Part shown: positions 32,161 through 42,661 of the stretch, one piece after another
How the letters are laid out: every line of letters begins with the position of its first letter
Position numbering within the stretch: the stretch's first letter is position 1
Assembly (NCBI GenBank): GCA_011037195.1
Contig: JAAEAF010002584.1
Location: forward strand, 55,300 to 119,299
From: Triatoma infestans
Lineage: Eukaryota; Arthropoda; Insecta; Hemiptera; Reduviidae
Direction of reading: 5' to 3'
Length of the DNA stretch: 64,000 nucleotides
Translations under genes and position numbers: made by a program
Notes under the pieces: generated by a model
Seen by the model: the letters and a program-made list of their open reading frames with translations, nothing else
The model's database searches: none
What the model was told of the DNA's origin: nothing

Positions 32161-32164
32161 GATT

Positions 32165-32440
32165 ATCTGGAAATTGTCTTTTTACTTTCTCGCACTGCGA
32201 TTCGAAGGCGAGTTTTCAGCGGAAGTATATCATTTTAGCACTCCTGAGATACGAGACAAAAATATTCTTATCTCAAAGAATGCATAATTTCTGGAAGCTT
32301 AAACTTGATATTCCGTTTAGGTACCATCATCGCATCGGACACTAGGTTTCGGTGAAAATTGATCTAACGGAAATGCAACTTTACTAATTGATTTCTTCAG
32401 TTTTTCTTGTTTTTCTAAAAAAAAAAAAACATTCTGGCGT
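32165..32440 (+). repeat. Modular repeat R, partial + copy
   Basis: It begins TTTACTTTCTCGCACTGCG and includes CTTGATATTCCGTTTAGGTA. It meets a minus-strand copy head-on at about 32440. Confidence 0.6.
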
Positions 32441-33148
32441 GAAACACTCACACAACCTGCTCTTACTGCTGTTCTCAAAATTATAATTGACAAAGGTTAT
32501 AGTTTGTGTACGAAATATAACGAAATTCGTCGAAAGCAAAAAAAAAAAAACTGTTCAGTAAAAGCCTACTTCCGGCTTACTAATTTTCTTGAAACTTGGA
32601 ATTTTGGCCATCTATTTATTTCTAATTATTTTTGTTTGGATGATAGAATTGTATAATCAACTATGATACCCACTTTAGAGGAACCTGTAACTCTACTTTT
32701 CCTCTAAAAATGCCCTTAAATAAATTTTTCCAGAGAAATGTTTTAAATAAAAGATGTAGATCATCGCATGTTTAGTTTATATATGAAGTTTCAAGAAAAT
32801 CGTCGGAGCCATTTTGGAGAAAATTGAGAAAAAGTGAAAAAATAATTTAGTAGATTTTTAAAACAAACTCACTTCCGGTTATCCGATTTTTTCAAGCTCA
32901 AAATTTCAACAACATATTTAATTCTAATTAACATTATTTAGATGACAGAATTGTCTAATAAACTGAAATAGCAGTTATGATGAAAACCTAACCCCACCAC
33001 TCCCCCAGAAGTGGCCTTAAATGAATTTTCCCGGAGAAATGGTTCAAATAAAAGTTGTAGATCTTTGTATGTGTAATTGTTATACCAAGTTTCAAGAAAA
33101 TCGTCAGAGCCATTATTGAGAAAATCGCAAAAAAGTAAAAAAATCAAC
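32441..33148 (-). repeat. Modular repeat R, minus copy, part 1 (split by palindrome)
   Basis: Minus-strand modules with CCGGAAGT-like starts near 32573 and 32877, each with the ATTCATTTAAGG-type and TTCTATCATCTAAA-type blocks. Repeat R continues at 33561 beyond the inserted palindromic element. Confidence 0.7.
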
Positions 33149-33161
33149 TATTATAGTGGTA

Positions 33162-33547
33162 AATATGTGGATGGATCCGCAGTGCTGGATAACATCTGGT
33201 ATTTTATCCGTCGTAGCATGCATATTTATATTCTTCCTGACCGGTTTCGGATTTTCATCCATCGTCAGAGCAAATTAACCAAGTTCGTGTAGAGAGTTCA
33301 CTTCAACGTAATGTTTCTGTTACTTGTTACTCACACTTGTTGGTTGTATATAATTATGTACATATATATATTATAATTATGGACATAATTATATACAACC
33401 AACAAGTGTGAGTAACAAGTAACAGAAACATTAAGTTGAAGTGAACTCTCTACACGAACTTGGTTAATTTGCTCTGACGATGGATGAAACTCCGAAAACG
33501 GTCAGGAAGAATATAAATATGCATGCTACGACGGATAAAATACCAGA
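33162..33547. mobile_element. Palindromic hammerhead-bearing element, family II, copy 1
   Basis: Inserted within repeat R with a 13-bp direct repeat TATTATAGTGGTA at 33149-33161 and 33548-33560. The arms are about 180 bp and the centre lies near 33360 (TATATATATTATAATTATGG). The left arm (minus) has an intact CTGACGA box and a perfect stem II; the right arm has a damaged stem II and GAAAACGG. As in family I, the right arm is shorter at its outer end, stopping at ATACCAGA. Confidence 0.85.
33233..33271 (-). ncRNA. Hammerhead-ribozyme-like motif (family II)
   Basis: Minus strand: box CUGACGA, extra U, stem II GGAU/AUCC with GAAA loop, GAAA, self-complementary ACCGGU, cleavage triplet GUC. Stem I is weak, with only the two pairs next to the core obvious. 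Stem II differs from family I at paired positions while staying complementary. Confidence 0.55.
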
Positions 33548-33560
33548 TATTATAGTGGTA

Positions 33561-33835
33561 CTTCCGGTTAAGGAATTTTGACAGATGACCCACTGTCAGA
33601 TCCCATGGTGATATCAAGTTTGAACTTTCTACGATTTTTCGTTTTTGAGCTATGCTGTTCACATACATACACAGAACACACACACACACCCACGCAGACC
33701 ATTTGCTAAAAATCATTTTTTTAGACTTAGGGGACCCCAAAACGGATATTTCCGGTGAAAACTCAATATCGAAAATTTGACACGATTGCAATACTTCCTC
33801 CTTACTAGGAGTAAGAGAAAGCAAAAAAAAATAAA
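33561..33835 (-). repeat. Modular repeat R, minus copy, part 2
   Basis: It continues repeat R from 33148: CTTCCGGTTAAGGAATTTTG through CATAGCTCAAAAACG (minus) to the terminal CTTTCTCTTACTCC at about 33802. Removing the insertion and one copy of its 13-bp repeat restores a continuous repeat R module. Confidence 0.7.
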
Positions 33836-34243
33836 TAGACCCAGCAATTTACTTTTAACTTGTGATTAGGTATCATTTTTATTTGAAACTTTTATTGCAG
33901 AATCATGATTCTTTTATTAGGATGTTTTCGGGAAAGAAGCAAAGTTTATCTTACATCTAGACTAGAATACCACAGGGCAGGTATGGCTTTGCTTCTTAAA
34001 CAATATAAAGTTATATTAAACGCTTGGCTGGAATTCTAAATTTGCAGAAAAACGATTTATCGGAAGTGTGATTTTTACAGAAATAAGAAACGCATTCCAC
34101 GATTAAAATAATTTTAGATTATTATACAATTTCAATAAACTAATTCATTTTGTTTGAATTAAATAATTTACATTTGCAAATAAGTAATAAAAATTATCCA
34201 ATAGTAAACAATATATGTGAAAAATCCCTCCCGCTTTTATATT

Positions 34244-34380
34244 AACCGTATGCCATTTAATGTTATAAATGACTGTGTTGTCATTGTTATACAATACTAG
34301 ATTTATAAATGAATTTGTAGAATTAGGGGAAAGGATATCGCACCCACATGTTAAGGCACATATTATAGTGCGCAATAACT
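34244..34380 (+). repeat. 137-bp dispersed repeat, copy 1
   Basis: Near-identical to 37285-37421, from TTAACCGTATGCCATTTAAT through GGGGAAAGGATATCGCACCC to GCGCAATA. At the second site it lies within a decayed LINE C-terminal region, so it may be part of that LINE or an insertion in it. Confidence 0.6.
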
Positions 34381-34924
34381 ATGGTAATGCCACACAGTTA
34401 TACAAACTGTTCTGGTAATTGTGGTTTTATGACAATAAGTCCGTCGTATGTAGTGCATATGAAAAGAGGGTGAGAGATAACAGTGGTCTGTTATTAACAA
34501 TAAGTAAATAGGAACAGATGTGCTTGACTGAATGAGTCGTCTAAATATGTCCAGTTTGTGGTATTAAAGATTTAGTATTAAGGCGAAATTATAGAAGAAG
34601 AATATTAGAAACATTTTTCGTTTATGATCTTAAGCTGTATTATTCATAATAATTGTAGTTACTATACTAAAAAAAAAAAAAAAATTAATATATTTATAAA
34701 TAAAGTTTGTCAGGTCAGATGGATTCCATGAAATGGCATAATATTTATTCGAGTCATTAACCATATGTTCAATTCGCAAGGATAACAGATAAACTATGAC
34801 ATTTAAGTTGTTAAATGAAATTAGTTATTGTAGATAAACAGTAAAATAATTAACAAATTTTATTTTAACATAAAAATTTTTTACTCACTTAACTTTACTC
34901 AGTTTACTCAGATAATAGAGGTGA

Positions 34925-35330
34925 TGGGATATATTTATATCCGGTATTTTATCCGTCGTAGCATGCATATTAGTTTTGTTCCTGGCCGGTTTTGGATTTT
35001 CATCCATCATCAGAGTAAATTCACCGTGTTCATGTTGAGAATTCACTTCAACGAAATGTTTTCGTAGACTCACACTTATTGGTTGCATATATGTGGGAAG
35101 GTTATAAGGTTATGTTACTATATGTGTGTTTTTCATGATAAAATGGAATTATTATAAATCGTGATTACACATTAGAAAATAGTGTATAATAAATAGCATG
35201 TTTTGAAGAATACTTTATAATAAATTTTAATAGTATTGTTAAGTATGCTCAGTGTTTTATCAAGTCATTTTTATTAAGGGGAAGGCGATCAGTGATTTCA
35301 GGAGTAAACTATACTAATAAGAATAGATAA
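34925..35330 (-). repeat. Family II hammerhead-bearing arm (left of a 3-kb inverted pair)
   Basis: On the minus strand this arm matches 38295-38685: the TACTCCTGAAATC block, the CATAACCTTATAA.CT block, the ribozyme region (CTGATGATGGATGAAAATCC, about 34984-35014), and AATATGCATGCTACGACGGA. The two arms are inverted and separated by about 3 kb. The ribozyme here has CAAAA in place of CGAAA. Confidence 0.65.
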
Positions 35331-35859
35331 ATTTGAGGAAAGCTGAATTTTAAAGTTTATGGACAGTAAAAGCTTTTACAATAAATAAACAAATATGAAA
35401 TAGAAGCAGGGTTAATACAAGAGAATATGTAAGTAAATTGATATACAGGAAGGTTGGCTGCAAACAGTAAATTGGAGATGATATTAAAATAAATAATAAA
35501 GGAATCAAATATACGCGTTATTATTTATCATGCTTATTTTAAATGATTATTAATTTATGTTTAAATTATATTAAGAACATGTTGAGAGAGATGTGGTGGC
35601 ATTTGTAAAAGGTATTTTTAATAGGGCACGGTAGGTTATTTGTAAGTTTGCAGGTAGAATTGAATGTGTTTATATTGTTATACAATTATTGACAAGCGCT
35701 TAACATAACACAGACATTGAAATCGTCATCACAGATTCCGCAGAAAAGTAGTTTTTACACGGAAAATGTTTTAAATAAAAGTGATACATTTATATCTGAG
35801 CAATTAAACATTCTATTTTTAAAGAATCTATTCTGTATGCCGGGAATGTCGATCAGAAT

Positions 35860-36235
35860 GAAGGTTAGGTTTGGTTGAAGGCCTGCATCAGTCTACGGAA
35901 AAGATCCGTATTATAACAGATTTCTCATGGGATACTGCAGACATAGGAGGACATCTGAGGAAGCTGGGCCTAGAGGATGATGGCACAGCAGATTCTGGGA
36001 AGAAATGGAAGAAACTCCAATACATATCCTCACCGCCTGCGACGCCGCCTTCCAAAGGGAATATAGCAGCCTGGGTTGTTACCAGGTGGTGGAGAGGAAA
36101 TACCCATCCATGAACCCTCCAAGATTGTGAGATTCCTTAGGGAGATAAACTTGCAGAGGGTACTGTAGATGAGCAAGCCCAATTACGGTACCAGAGGGGA
36201 AAACCACCTGATGGTCGCAGTACACGAACCCTCAA
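35860..36235 (+). pseudogene. LINE ORF2 C-terminus and 3' end
   Basis: Frames 35871 onward contain GGHLRKLGLEDDGT, then after a frame change EEMEETPIHILTACDAAFQ, then RYPSM-like and VRFLREINLQRVL. This is the zinc-finger-like 'HL..LG..DD..C..C..E.ET..HIL..C' tail that ends ORF2 in R1/I/LOA/Jockey-type LINEs. One expected Cys is Trp (RFWEEM). It ends in an A run at 36235-36247. Homologous tails are at 45440-45670 and about 45950-46110. Confidence 0.6.
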
Positions 36236-36249
36236 AAAAAAAAAAAAAT

Positions 36250-36674
36250 CGATTCGGTTTTCGAGAAAGTTCCAAAAAGCTCAAAAATCTATTCTATGAA
36301 GTCGCAATTGTGGTTAACCATTTTTCTTCAAATTTGGTATTCTAGCAATGCTCTTTAATGTATAATAACCCTGACAGGACCATCAAATGTACTGAGAGGA
36401 AAGCATAACGTTAATGTTCCCCTCAATACCCTCCAAAAAATCGCAGTACATGAATACGAGATTCACGAGATATCGATAGTACACGAGATTTAAAGAAAAC
36501 CGTTCGAGTCGTTTTTGAGAAAATCGCGAAAAACTGAAAAATAAATTGCAATAAAGTCACACTTTCTTTTGATGGATTTTCCTGAAACCTTCGAGTCCGC
36601 TCTGATGGTGTGTGATACTAAACGAAATACCAAGTCTTGAACTTCCTGCGCTTTTTCGATTTTGAGTTATTTGT

Positions 36675-36711
<37 letters not shown>

Positions 36712-36760
36712 GACAATTTTTTCCTACTCAGCAGACCTTAAATCTTGTCTCAGTTAAATT
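36250..36760 (-). repeat. Modular repeat R, minus fragment, with CT microsatellite
   Basis: Contains AGTCGTTTTTGAGAAAATCG and AAACGAAATACCAAGTCTTG-type blocks (minus R), and (CT)n then (CA)n at 36676-36710. Confidence 0.5.
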
Positions 36761-37069
36761 AAATTTAAATTTACTTAAGCTTTCTTGTGTATATCAATTT
36801 GCCAACATTCTTACATATCAATTTACCGACATATTTTTAATCTTGTATTAACTTGGCTTGGGATTTCATATTTATTTATTCTTTTCACAAGCTTTTGACT
36901 ATCCTTAAACTTTGCTCTGTCTTTCTTCGAGACTTTATAATAATAATTATAATAATATTTTTTATTTCCTGTAAACATTTGACATTATCAGATATAGGAA
37001 CGTCATAAATTTTAGAACATTGTTATAATAACTCAAGAAAAATTGTCTTTATAAAAATGTCCTGATAGC

Positions 37070-38290
37070 TATAATAACACTTTCCCTGTAGCAAAGGTTT
37101 TATCTTTTATTGAATTCATCGCTTGGAAGATGTCTTCTTGTAAGATCTTCTTGGAAGATGTTATTCTGGTAAGAGCTTCTTGTTGTATTGAGCCTAAGAT
37201 TTGGCAACAAAAGAACTTTATTATTCCTAAGCTGGTAGTGCGTCTTTTCTTCTGCAGTTGCATATGAATTAAATATGGCATATGAATTAACCGTATGCCA
37301 TTTAATGTTATAAATGACGTGTTGTCATTGTTAGTCAATACTAGATTTATAAATGAATTTGTAGAATTAGGGGAAAGGATATCGCACCCACATGTTAAGG
37401 CACATATTATAGTACGCAATATGTTAATATATAATTATATAATATGTTAATATTATATTGTCTTTTATTTCCATAAGACATGCCAGTACATATTGACAAG
37501 GAAGAGGCGCTATCTTTCACTGTTGAAAGAGAGGATGACAAGAATCTCTAGGTCTTGCTTTTGACATTATTCTAACCATTCTTTTCTTGTATTTTAAATA
37601 TCCCCTTTGCGCTTGTTGCCGAACCCCATAGTATCAGACCATAGCTCAGCAATGAATGGATCATACCATAGTACATCATACGTAGAGCTTCCTTTTCGAG
37701 GACTGAGACAACTCGCCTGAATAGAAATGTAAGCTTGTTAAGCTTGCTCTCCAGGTGGTCGACATGCGACTTCCATTGAAGTTTCCGGTCCAGAATCAAA
37801 CCTAAAAACCTTATAGATTCTTCGTTATTTCTTCCTTCCCTTTTCTTAAGGCTGAAAGTGATAGACTGTGTTTTTGTCCTGGTTCAGCACTAAGCCACTG
37901 GAAGAGAACCAGGTTGATGTTCTAGCCGTTAAACACAACATCTGTTTTTCTACTTCTTCATATTTTCCGCTACGAACTAACGTTGTATCATCTGCTTAGT
38001 TGATCACTGATCTACCTAGAGTTGCTACGAAATCATTGGTATACATTATAAATAGTATAGGTCCCAGCACTGATCCTTGAGGTACCCCTAATTCCGGTAT
38101 TAGGTACTCAGATTTCTCTCCATTGATTGCAACTTTTTGTTGTCTATCCCTTAAGTAAGATGCGAAGAGCTGCACTGCCAGCTTACTTAGACCAGACGCT
38201 CTTAGCTTGTGTATGAGTGCAGTGTGATTGACCCAATCAAATGCTTTGAACAAATCATAGAAGTTAGACTTTAAAAACTTCCCCTTGTTA
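37070..38290 (-). pseudogene. LINE reverse transcriptase, C-terminal half, broken
   Basis: The minus strand from 38265 reads YDLFKAFDWVNHTALIHKL (RT motif with the first catalytic Asp), SYLRDRQQKVAINGEKSEYL, then LGVPQGSVLGPILFIMYTND. At the catalytic YADD box the Tyr codon is TAA, giving stop-ADDTTLV (near 38000). Then come LGLILDRKLQWKSHVDHL (thumb), MYYGMIHSLLSYGLILWGS, and after a frameshift RIMSKARPRDSCHPLFQQ. A C-terminal remnant (HYQLRNNKVLLLPNLRLN) runs to about 37150. Frameshifts near 37860 and 37560. The style resembles CR1/Rex/Daphne-type LINEs; clade not certain. Confidence 0.75.
37285..37421 (+). repeat. 137-bp dispersed repeat, copy 2
   Basis: Second copy of 34244-34380, embedded in the LINE remnant between the thumb-side and C-terminal pieces. 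Confidence 0.6.
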
Positions 38291-38294
38291 ATAT

Positions 38295-38685
38295 GCCACT
38301 TATAAGTATAGTATACTCCTGAAATCTCTTATCGCTCCCCATCCCGCCAATAAAATATGACTTGATAAAATACTGACCATACTTAACACCACTGTTAAAA
38401 TTCGTAAAGTATCCTACAAATCATGCTATTTTCTAATGTCTAATCATAATTTAAAATAATTCCATTTTGTTATTAAACAAACACACACATAGTAGCATAA
38501 CCTTATAAGCTCCCGCACAGATATACAATCAGCAATCCAATAAGTGTCAAGTAAAACGGAAACATTGCGTTGAAGTGAACTCTCTTACACGAACTTGGTC
38601 AATTTGCTCTGATGATGGATGAAAATCCGAAACCGGCCACGAACAAAACTAATATGCATGCTACGACGGATAAAATATGAGATTC
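38295..38685 (+). repeat. Family II hammerhead-bearing arm (right of a 3-kb inverted pair)
   Basis: It carries CTGATGA at 38609-38615, extra T, GGAT/ATCC stem with GAAA loop, GAAAC, then CGGCC where CGGUC is expected, so the cleavage triplet is altered. It pairs in inverse orientation with 34925-35330. Confidence 0.65.
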
Positions 38686-38689
38686 CTTG

Positions 38690-39890
38690 TTTATGATAGG
38701 GAAACTAAGTAAAAATGTCATGTGTTAAGTAAATTTGCTAATTTTAAAATTTTAAAAGTGTTTAACATTTTTTTTTTTTAAGATTAGAGATTGTCACTTT
38801 AGGTAGATAAAAAAAAACGGAAGTAAGCGATTTGTGATATCATTAGTTTCCTTAGTGCTCGGCACGCACATTCGAATATTTCCTGTAACATTTACCCTCA
38901 TTCATATTTCTGGCAACTTCCTTCTCACTCTGTCTCTCTCTCTCTCTCTCTCTTCCCTTCGCACAGTGTTACTGAAAGAAAAAAAACGCCCATCATTTGT
39001 TTCCTTTTTATATCTGCAGTGTCTTCAAAGACAAAACCTTCCCAAGAATAAAGTTGGTAGAATTAAAGGAGACGTCTCATAGGATTTAAAATCTCCTTAT
39101 TTTAACTGGATAGATATTGAACTTAATTTTATATAATAGTGAGATGGTTTATTCCTTCATTTTTAAAATGCAATTAAATTAATTTCGTATGGTGGAGACT
39201 CAAATATTGGCGGATGATTTGTTTCACTATCTCTTTTCTTTGAGTTTTTTTGGGCAATTTTTTTTTTTTCAATTTTTTTCTCGTATTTAATTCAAAAGTT
39301 TTCATCGAGAATTATCCAGCGGAAACAATTGCAGTTGACTAAATCCAACAACAATCAATCTCTCTCAATATTTCACACTTTTATTTCCATTATCTAGCTT
39401 AAAAAAAAAAAATAAATAAATCTGGACACTAGAATTTGTTTAAAACTCATTTTGCTGGAATGCTGTTTTATATAGAAACATAGATGTCAGTATTTTTAGT
39501 TAGTATATCAAAAAATTGTTGATGGTTTTTTTTTTTTTTTATTAACAAAATCCATGAAAAACACTTTTCTTCTAAATTTGATATTTTTACAAAACATTTA
39601 AATTTTTAATTCACTTCCATCAGTATTCTTGAAATGGAAATAACATAATATTATTACGTCACTTTAGAAGGAGGCTAAACATCACTGTATTCTCAGAATC
39701 TATAGAAATATTTTTCTTTGAAAAAAATAAATTCAACTGCATTAGTTTCTTCAAATAAATTATAGTATTATCATCACCATCATCACCTTCGTTCTTTATC
39801 TTTTAGGTTTCCAAAATGGCACTGGTGGCACAGCATGGCACTGTGGTAAAATGAATATTTGTAGATGAATTTTTGGCTGTTAGTCATTCT
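38690..39890. other. Unassigned AT-rich stretch
   Basis: (TC)n run at 38933-38953 and several T or A runs (38769-38780, 39258-39270, 39401-39412, 39527-39540). Nothing else recognised. Confidence 0.4.
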
Positions 39891-39899
39891 TATTTATTA

Positions 39900-40279
39900 G
39901 CTGGGTAGTGAAATTCATGAACCTCACTAAATAACATTAAATAGTTTACTAATTAAGAATATACTTAATATGGAGACATACCTTAAAACTGGTTTTAATC
40001 AGAATCATCAAATTACATCAAATAAATTGTAAAGGTTGGTAATTCTAATTGTCGGACAAATATATCATTAATAAAACAGTGTACCTATTATAAAATTAAT
40101 TACTTTATATTTTTAATTTTATTTCCATTGTGTAATGGTATAAAAAAAATAACAAAAACCCCTAGATAATGACACGCAAAGTATTGAAACGTTGGAAGTA
40201 ATATGTATTTATAAAATCAAGTAATAAATACAATAATTAACAGGCTGTTAACTGAGGTTCATGAATTTCACTACCCAGC
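39900..40279. mobile_element. 380-bp MITE with perfect 27-bp inverted ends and TTA duplication
   Basis: The ends GCTGGGTAGTGAAATTCATG (left) and the exact inverse on the right match for 27 bases. The flanks are TTA on both sides (39897-39899, 40280-40282). A 3-bp TTA duplication suggests the PIF/Harbinger superfamily, but the termini differ from the element at 870. No coding sequence; the perfect termini suggest recent activity. Confidence 0.75.
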
Positions 40280-40282
40280 TTA

Positions 40283-40615
40283 TAAATATGAATATTTGTT
40301 TCATTAAACAAATGTTTTCCAAATGTTATTTCATCGTTTCCCACAAAGAAAGGCACCCAAATTTTTGTAATACAGAAATGATGCTATCCTGTTGCTTTGC
40401 AGACTCTGACTCAACTTCTTTAGCATTACCCAAAATAACTATTGGACTACATATTATACTGGGTTCACAGTCTGAAATCTTTTTATTTCTTCCGCTAGTT
40501 TCTGGCCCCTATGAACGTTTTTCTTTAATTATTGTGTCGTCTATGTTTTGCTGAATTAGAGTCTGCAAAATCCACTAGGACCACTCTGTAGTACTTTTCT
40601 TTCGATGCCATGAAA
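40283..40615. other. Unassigned stretch
   Basis: An open + frame (40261-40554) crosses the MITE boundary and has no recognisable domain. Confidence 0.35.
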
Positions 40616-40617
40616 CT

Positions 40618-41026
40618 ATGATAGAGGGTAGATGGAGAGAGAGAGAGCGAGAGAGAGAGAGTTAGACAGAATTAATTTAGGATATGAAAGTAGTAAATAA
40701 ACTAGATACTACGCTAAACACTGTATAACAAAATAGAACACACAAACTGCAAGGGACTCTGCAATAAAATAGAAGTCAGGTAGCGAGAGAAATATAAAGA
40801 GACAGACTGGCTGAGTAATAATAGAAGGTAATAATTAGGTTGCTGAATGGATGCACTGTGGTAAGACTGTCGTAAAAAGCTGTTCTGCTGTCGCTCTATT
40901 TATATGAATCAAACTCTCCCTTCCTATCTGGCCCTAGGTGGGGAATAGCTAACTTTAGATTCATTTTATGTCTACTTCTTCGCTCTTCGGTTCCCATAAA
41001 TCATTGATGATTCAGATCCCATTACA
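40618..41026 (-). repeat. LTR-like dispersed repeat, family C, copy 3
   Basis: On the minus strand it begins TGTAATGGGATCTGAATCA and matches copy 1. It contains a (GA)n run at 40632-40661 and the TATAAATAGAGCGACAGCAG promoter-like segment. Confidence 0.6.
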
Positions 41027-41544
41027 ACACCATGTCTGGTTAATTACTGCTGAGAATTAAGACAATTTTCACTTGTCAGATAGTACAGCTACAGGAGTGT
41101 ATTCATAATAAGATGTTGCTTTCTCTAACAAATTTAGTTTAAATGTTAATTCCCGATAGACATTCTATTTTTCCCATAGCATCATGGCGCTTCCGGTAGT
41201 CTGTTTGAGCAAGCGTTGTTTGTCCTAAGCATATAATATAGTGAATAGGTCACAATATTAAATATACTCGACTCGATTTTTGGATGGTTATGCCGAATTT
41301 GTAACGTTGAATTCAAAAATGTGTTATTTGAAGGTATTATGTTATTTGCGCCCACTTCACTTCTCCTACCTGCTTGGGTAGGTTGGTACTTAGTCCTCCC
41401 ACCACCTCCTAAGTAAAATTTTAAGTCTAAAAGAAATTTGGCATTTTACAAATAATAATTGTAGGAACAGGTATGTTCAGTAAAATATCAATAATTCAAA
41501 ATATATTGTTCTAAACTGTATACATTGCTGCGCCATTTGTGATG

Positions 41545-41675
41545 AAATGCGAACAACCGTACCTTTTATTCTATTCACTAGAGATATATTTCTTTTAAAA
41601 AGTCAGAACAGCTCTAGAGACATAGTCCTCACCAGACGAATATCTGTAAACACTGTTTTATAACAAAGTTTGTAT
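41545..41675 (+). repeat. 131-bp duplicated segment, copy 1
   Basis: It matches about 42335-42455: GAACAACCGTACC, CACTAGAGATATATTTCTTT, CCAGACGAATATCTGTAAAC. The second copy lies inside the palindromic element at 42289-42650. Confidence 0.65.
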
Positions 41676-41699
41676 GTAGCATAGTTCTCATTCAATTAG

Positions 41700-42052
41700 A
41701 TCAACCATTCATCGTTTGACACTATAATGAGTTTGAGAAGGGTAGAAGTTGGGTTAGATAGATAAATAAACTAGAAGTAAAGCTGAACAGTGTATAATGG
41801 AAAAGTAGCACATACTGCCTGGACTTTACACTAAAATATATAAAAATGTTAGTGAGAAGTAAAGAGAAAGGTTTGATGACGCGTTGTGACTGCTATATAA
41901 ACTCTTCTGCAAGACTCTCGGTAGACTCCCTTCTATGGCTGACACAGGTGTATTTAAACAGTTTCTCCCACTTTAGTCTGGCCTAAACTACAGAGTGATC
42001 CTGTTTCTCTCTCTCTCTCTGCTTTGGATCCCTCTCTTCGGATCCTAATACA
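41700..42052 (-). repeat. LTR-like dispersed repeat, family C, copy 4 (diverged)
   Basis: Blocks GTATAATGGAAAAGTAGCAC, CTGCCTGGACTTTACACTAA and GATCCTAATACA parallel copies 2 and 3. A (TC)n run lies at 42005-42020. Confidence 0.45.
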
Positions 42053-42288
42053 ACACTTATACATACTCCAATTAAATAGTAAAACATTAATCCGTTGCGT
42101 TTCGCACAAGATATTTATCCTTATCAGAGACAGTCCTGAGTATTTCCAATGAAAACGACACATTGTATATTATGAACTTCAAGATAATATTGTTTAAAAT
42201 CGAAAAGAGCATGATGTACCTCAGAATTTCATCTGAATTTCCATGTTTAATTTCGGTTACAATAATCTGCTTGACTGAAATCATAATT

Positions 42289-42650
42289 CAGAGACATTTT
42301 CCGTGGTAGCCAGCTTCATTTTGTTTTCACACTCCGTGCGAACTACCGTACCTCTTATTCACTAGAGGTATATTTCTTTTAACAAGTCAGAACAACTCTA
42401 GAAACACTAGTCATGACCAGACGAATATCTGTAAACACTGTTTTATAATAAAGTTTGAAAATGTAATTTTTCATAAGAAAAGAACATACTTGCACAGACT
42501 TGCTCTGTGCAAGTGTGTGTTGTCACACTGTCTGAAAAACGCATCCTGAAGATGGGCGAACGCCCGAAACTGGTCGATGATCAAATGAAGCAGGCTACCA
42601 CGGAAAATATCTCTGATGCTTTCCAGCTCTGCGGAACCCACCACACAATA
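42289..42650. mobile_element. Palindromic hammerhead-bearing element, family I, copy 3, with internal cargo
   Basis: Flanked by the 11-bp direct repeat AAATCATAATT (42278-42288, 42651-42661). The left arm is only about 36 bases (CAGAGACATTTTCCGTGGTA onward). The right arm is complete to GGAACCCACCACACAATA. Between them lies about 120 bases duplicated from 41545-41675. The ribozyme motif is at 42542-42579. Confidence 0.75.
42542..42579 (+). ncRNA. Hammerhead-ribozyme-like motif (family I)
   Basis: Stem I CAUC/GAUG, box CUGAAGA, extra U, stem II GGGC/GCCC, GAAA, stem III ACUGGU (self-pairing weakened to a U-G), cleavage triplet GUC. Confidence 0.6.
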
Positions 42651-42661
42651 AAATCATAATT

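Noticed and set aside
33450..33824. 124-codon minus frame
   Set aside because: It crosses the junction of a palindromic element and repeat R, both non-coding.
34925..38685. Single autonomous PLE with the 37-38 kb reverse transcriptase as its polymerase
   Set aside because: The reverse transcriptase has LINE motifs (PQGSVLGP, ADDTTLV, thumb ILDRKLQWKSH) and not those of Penelope-like enzymes.
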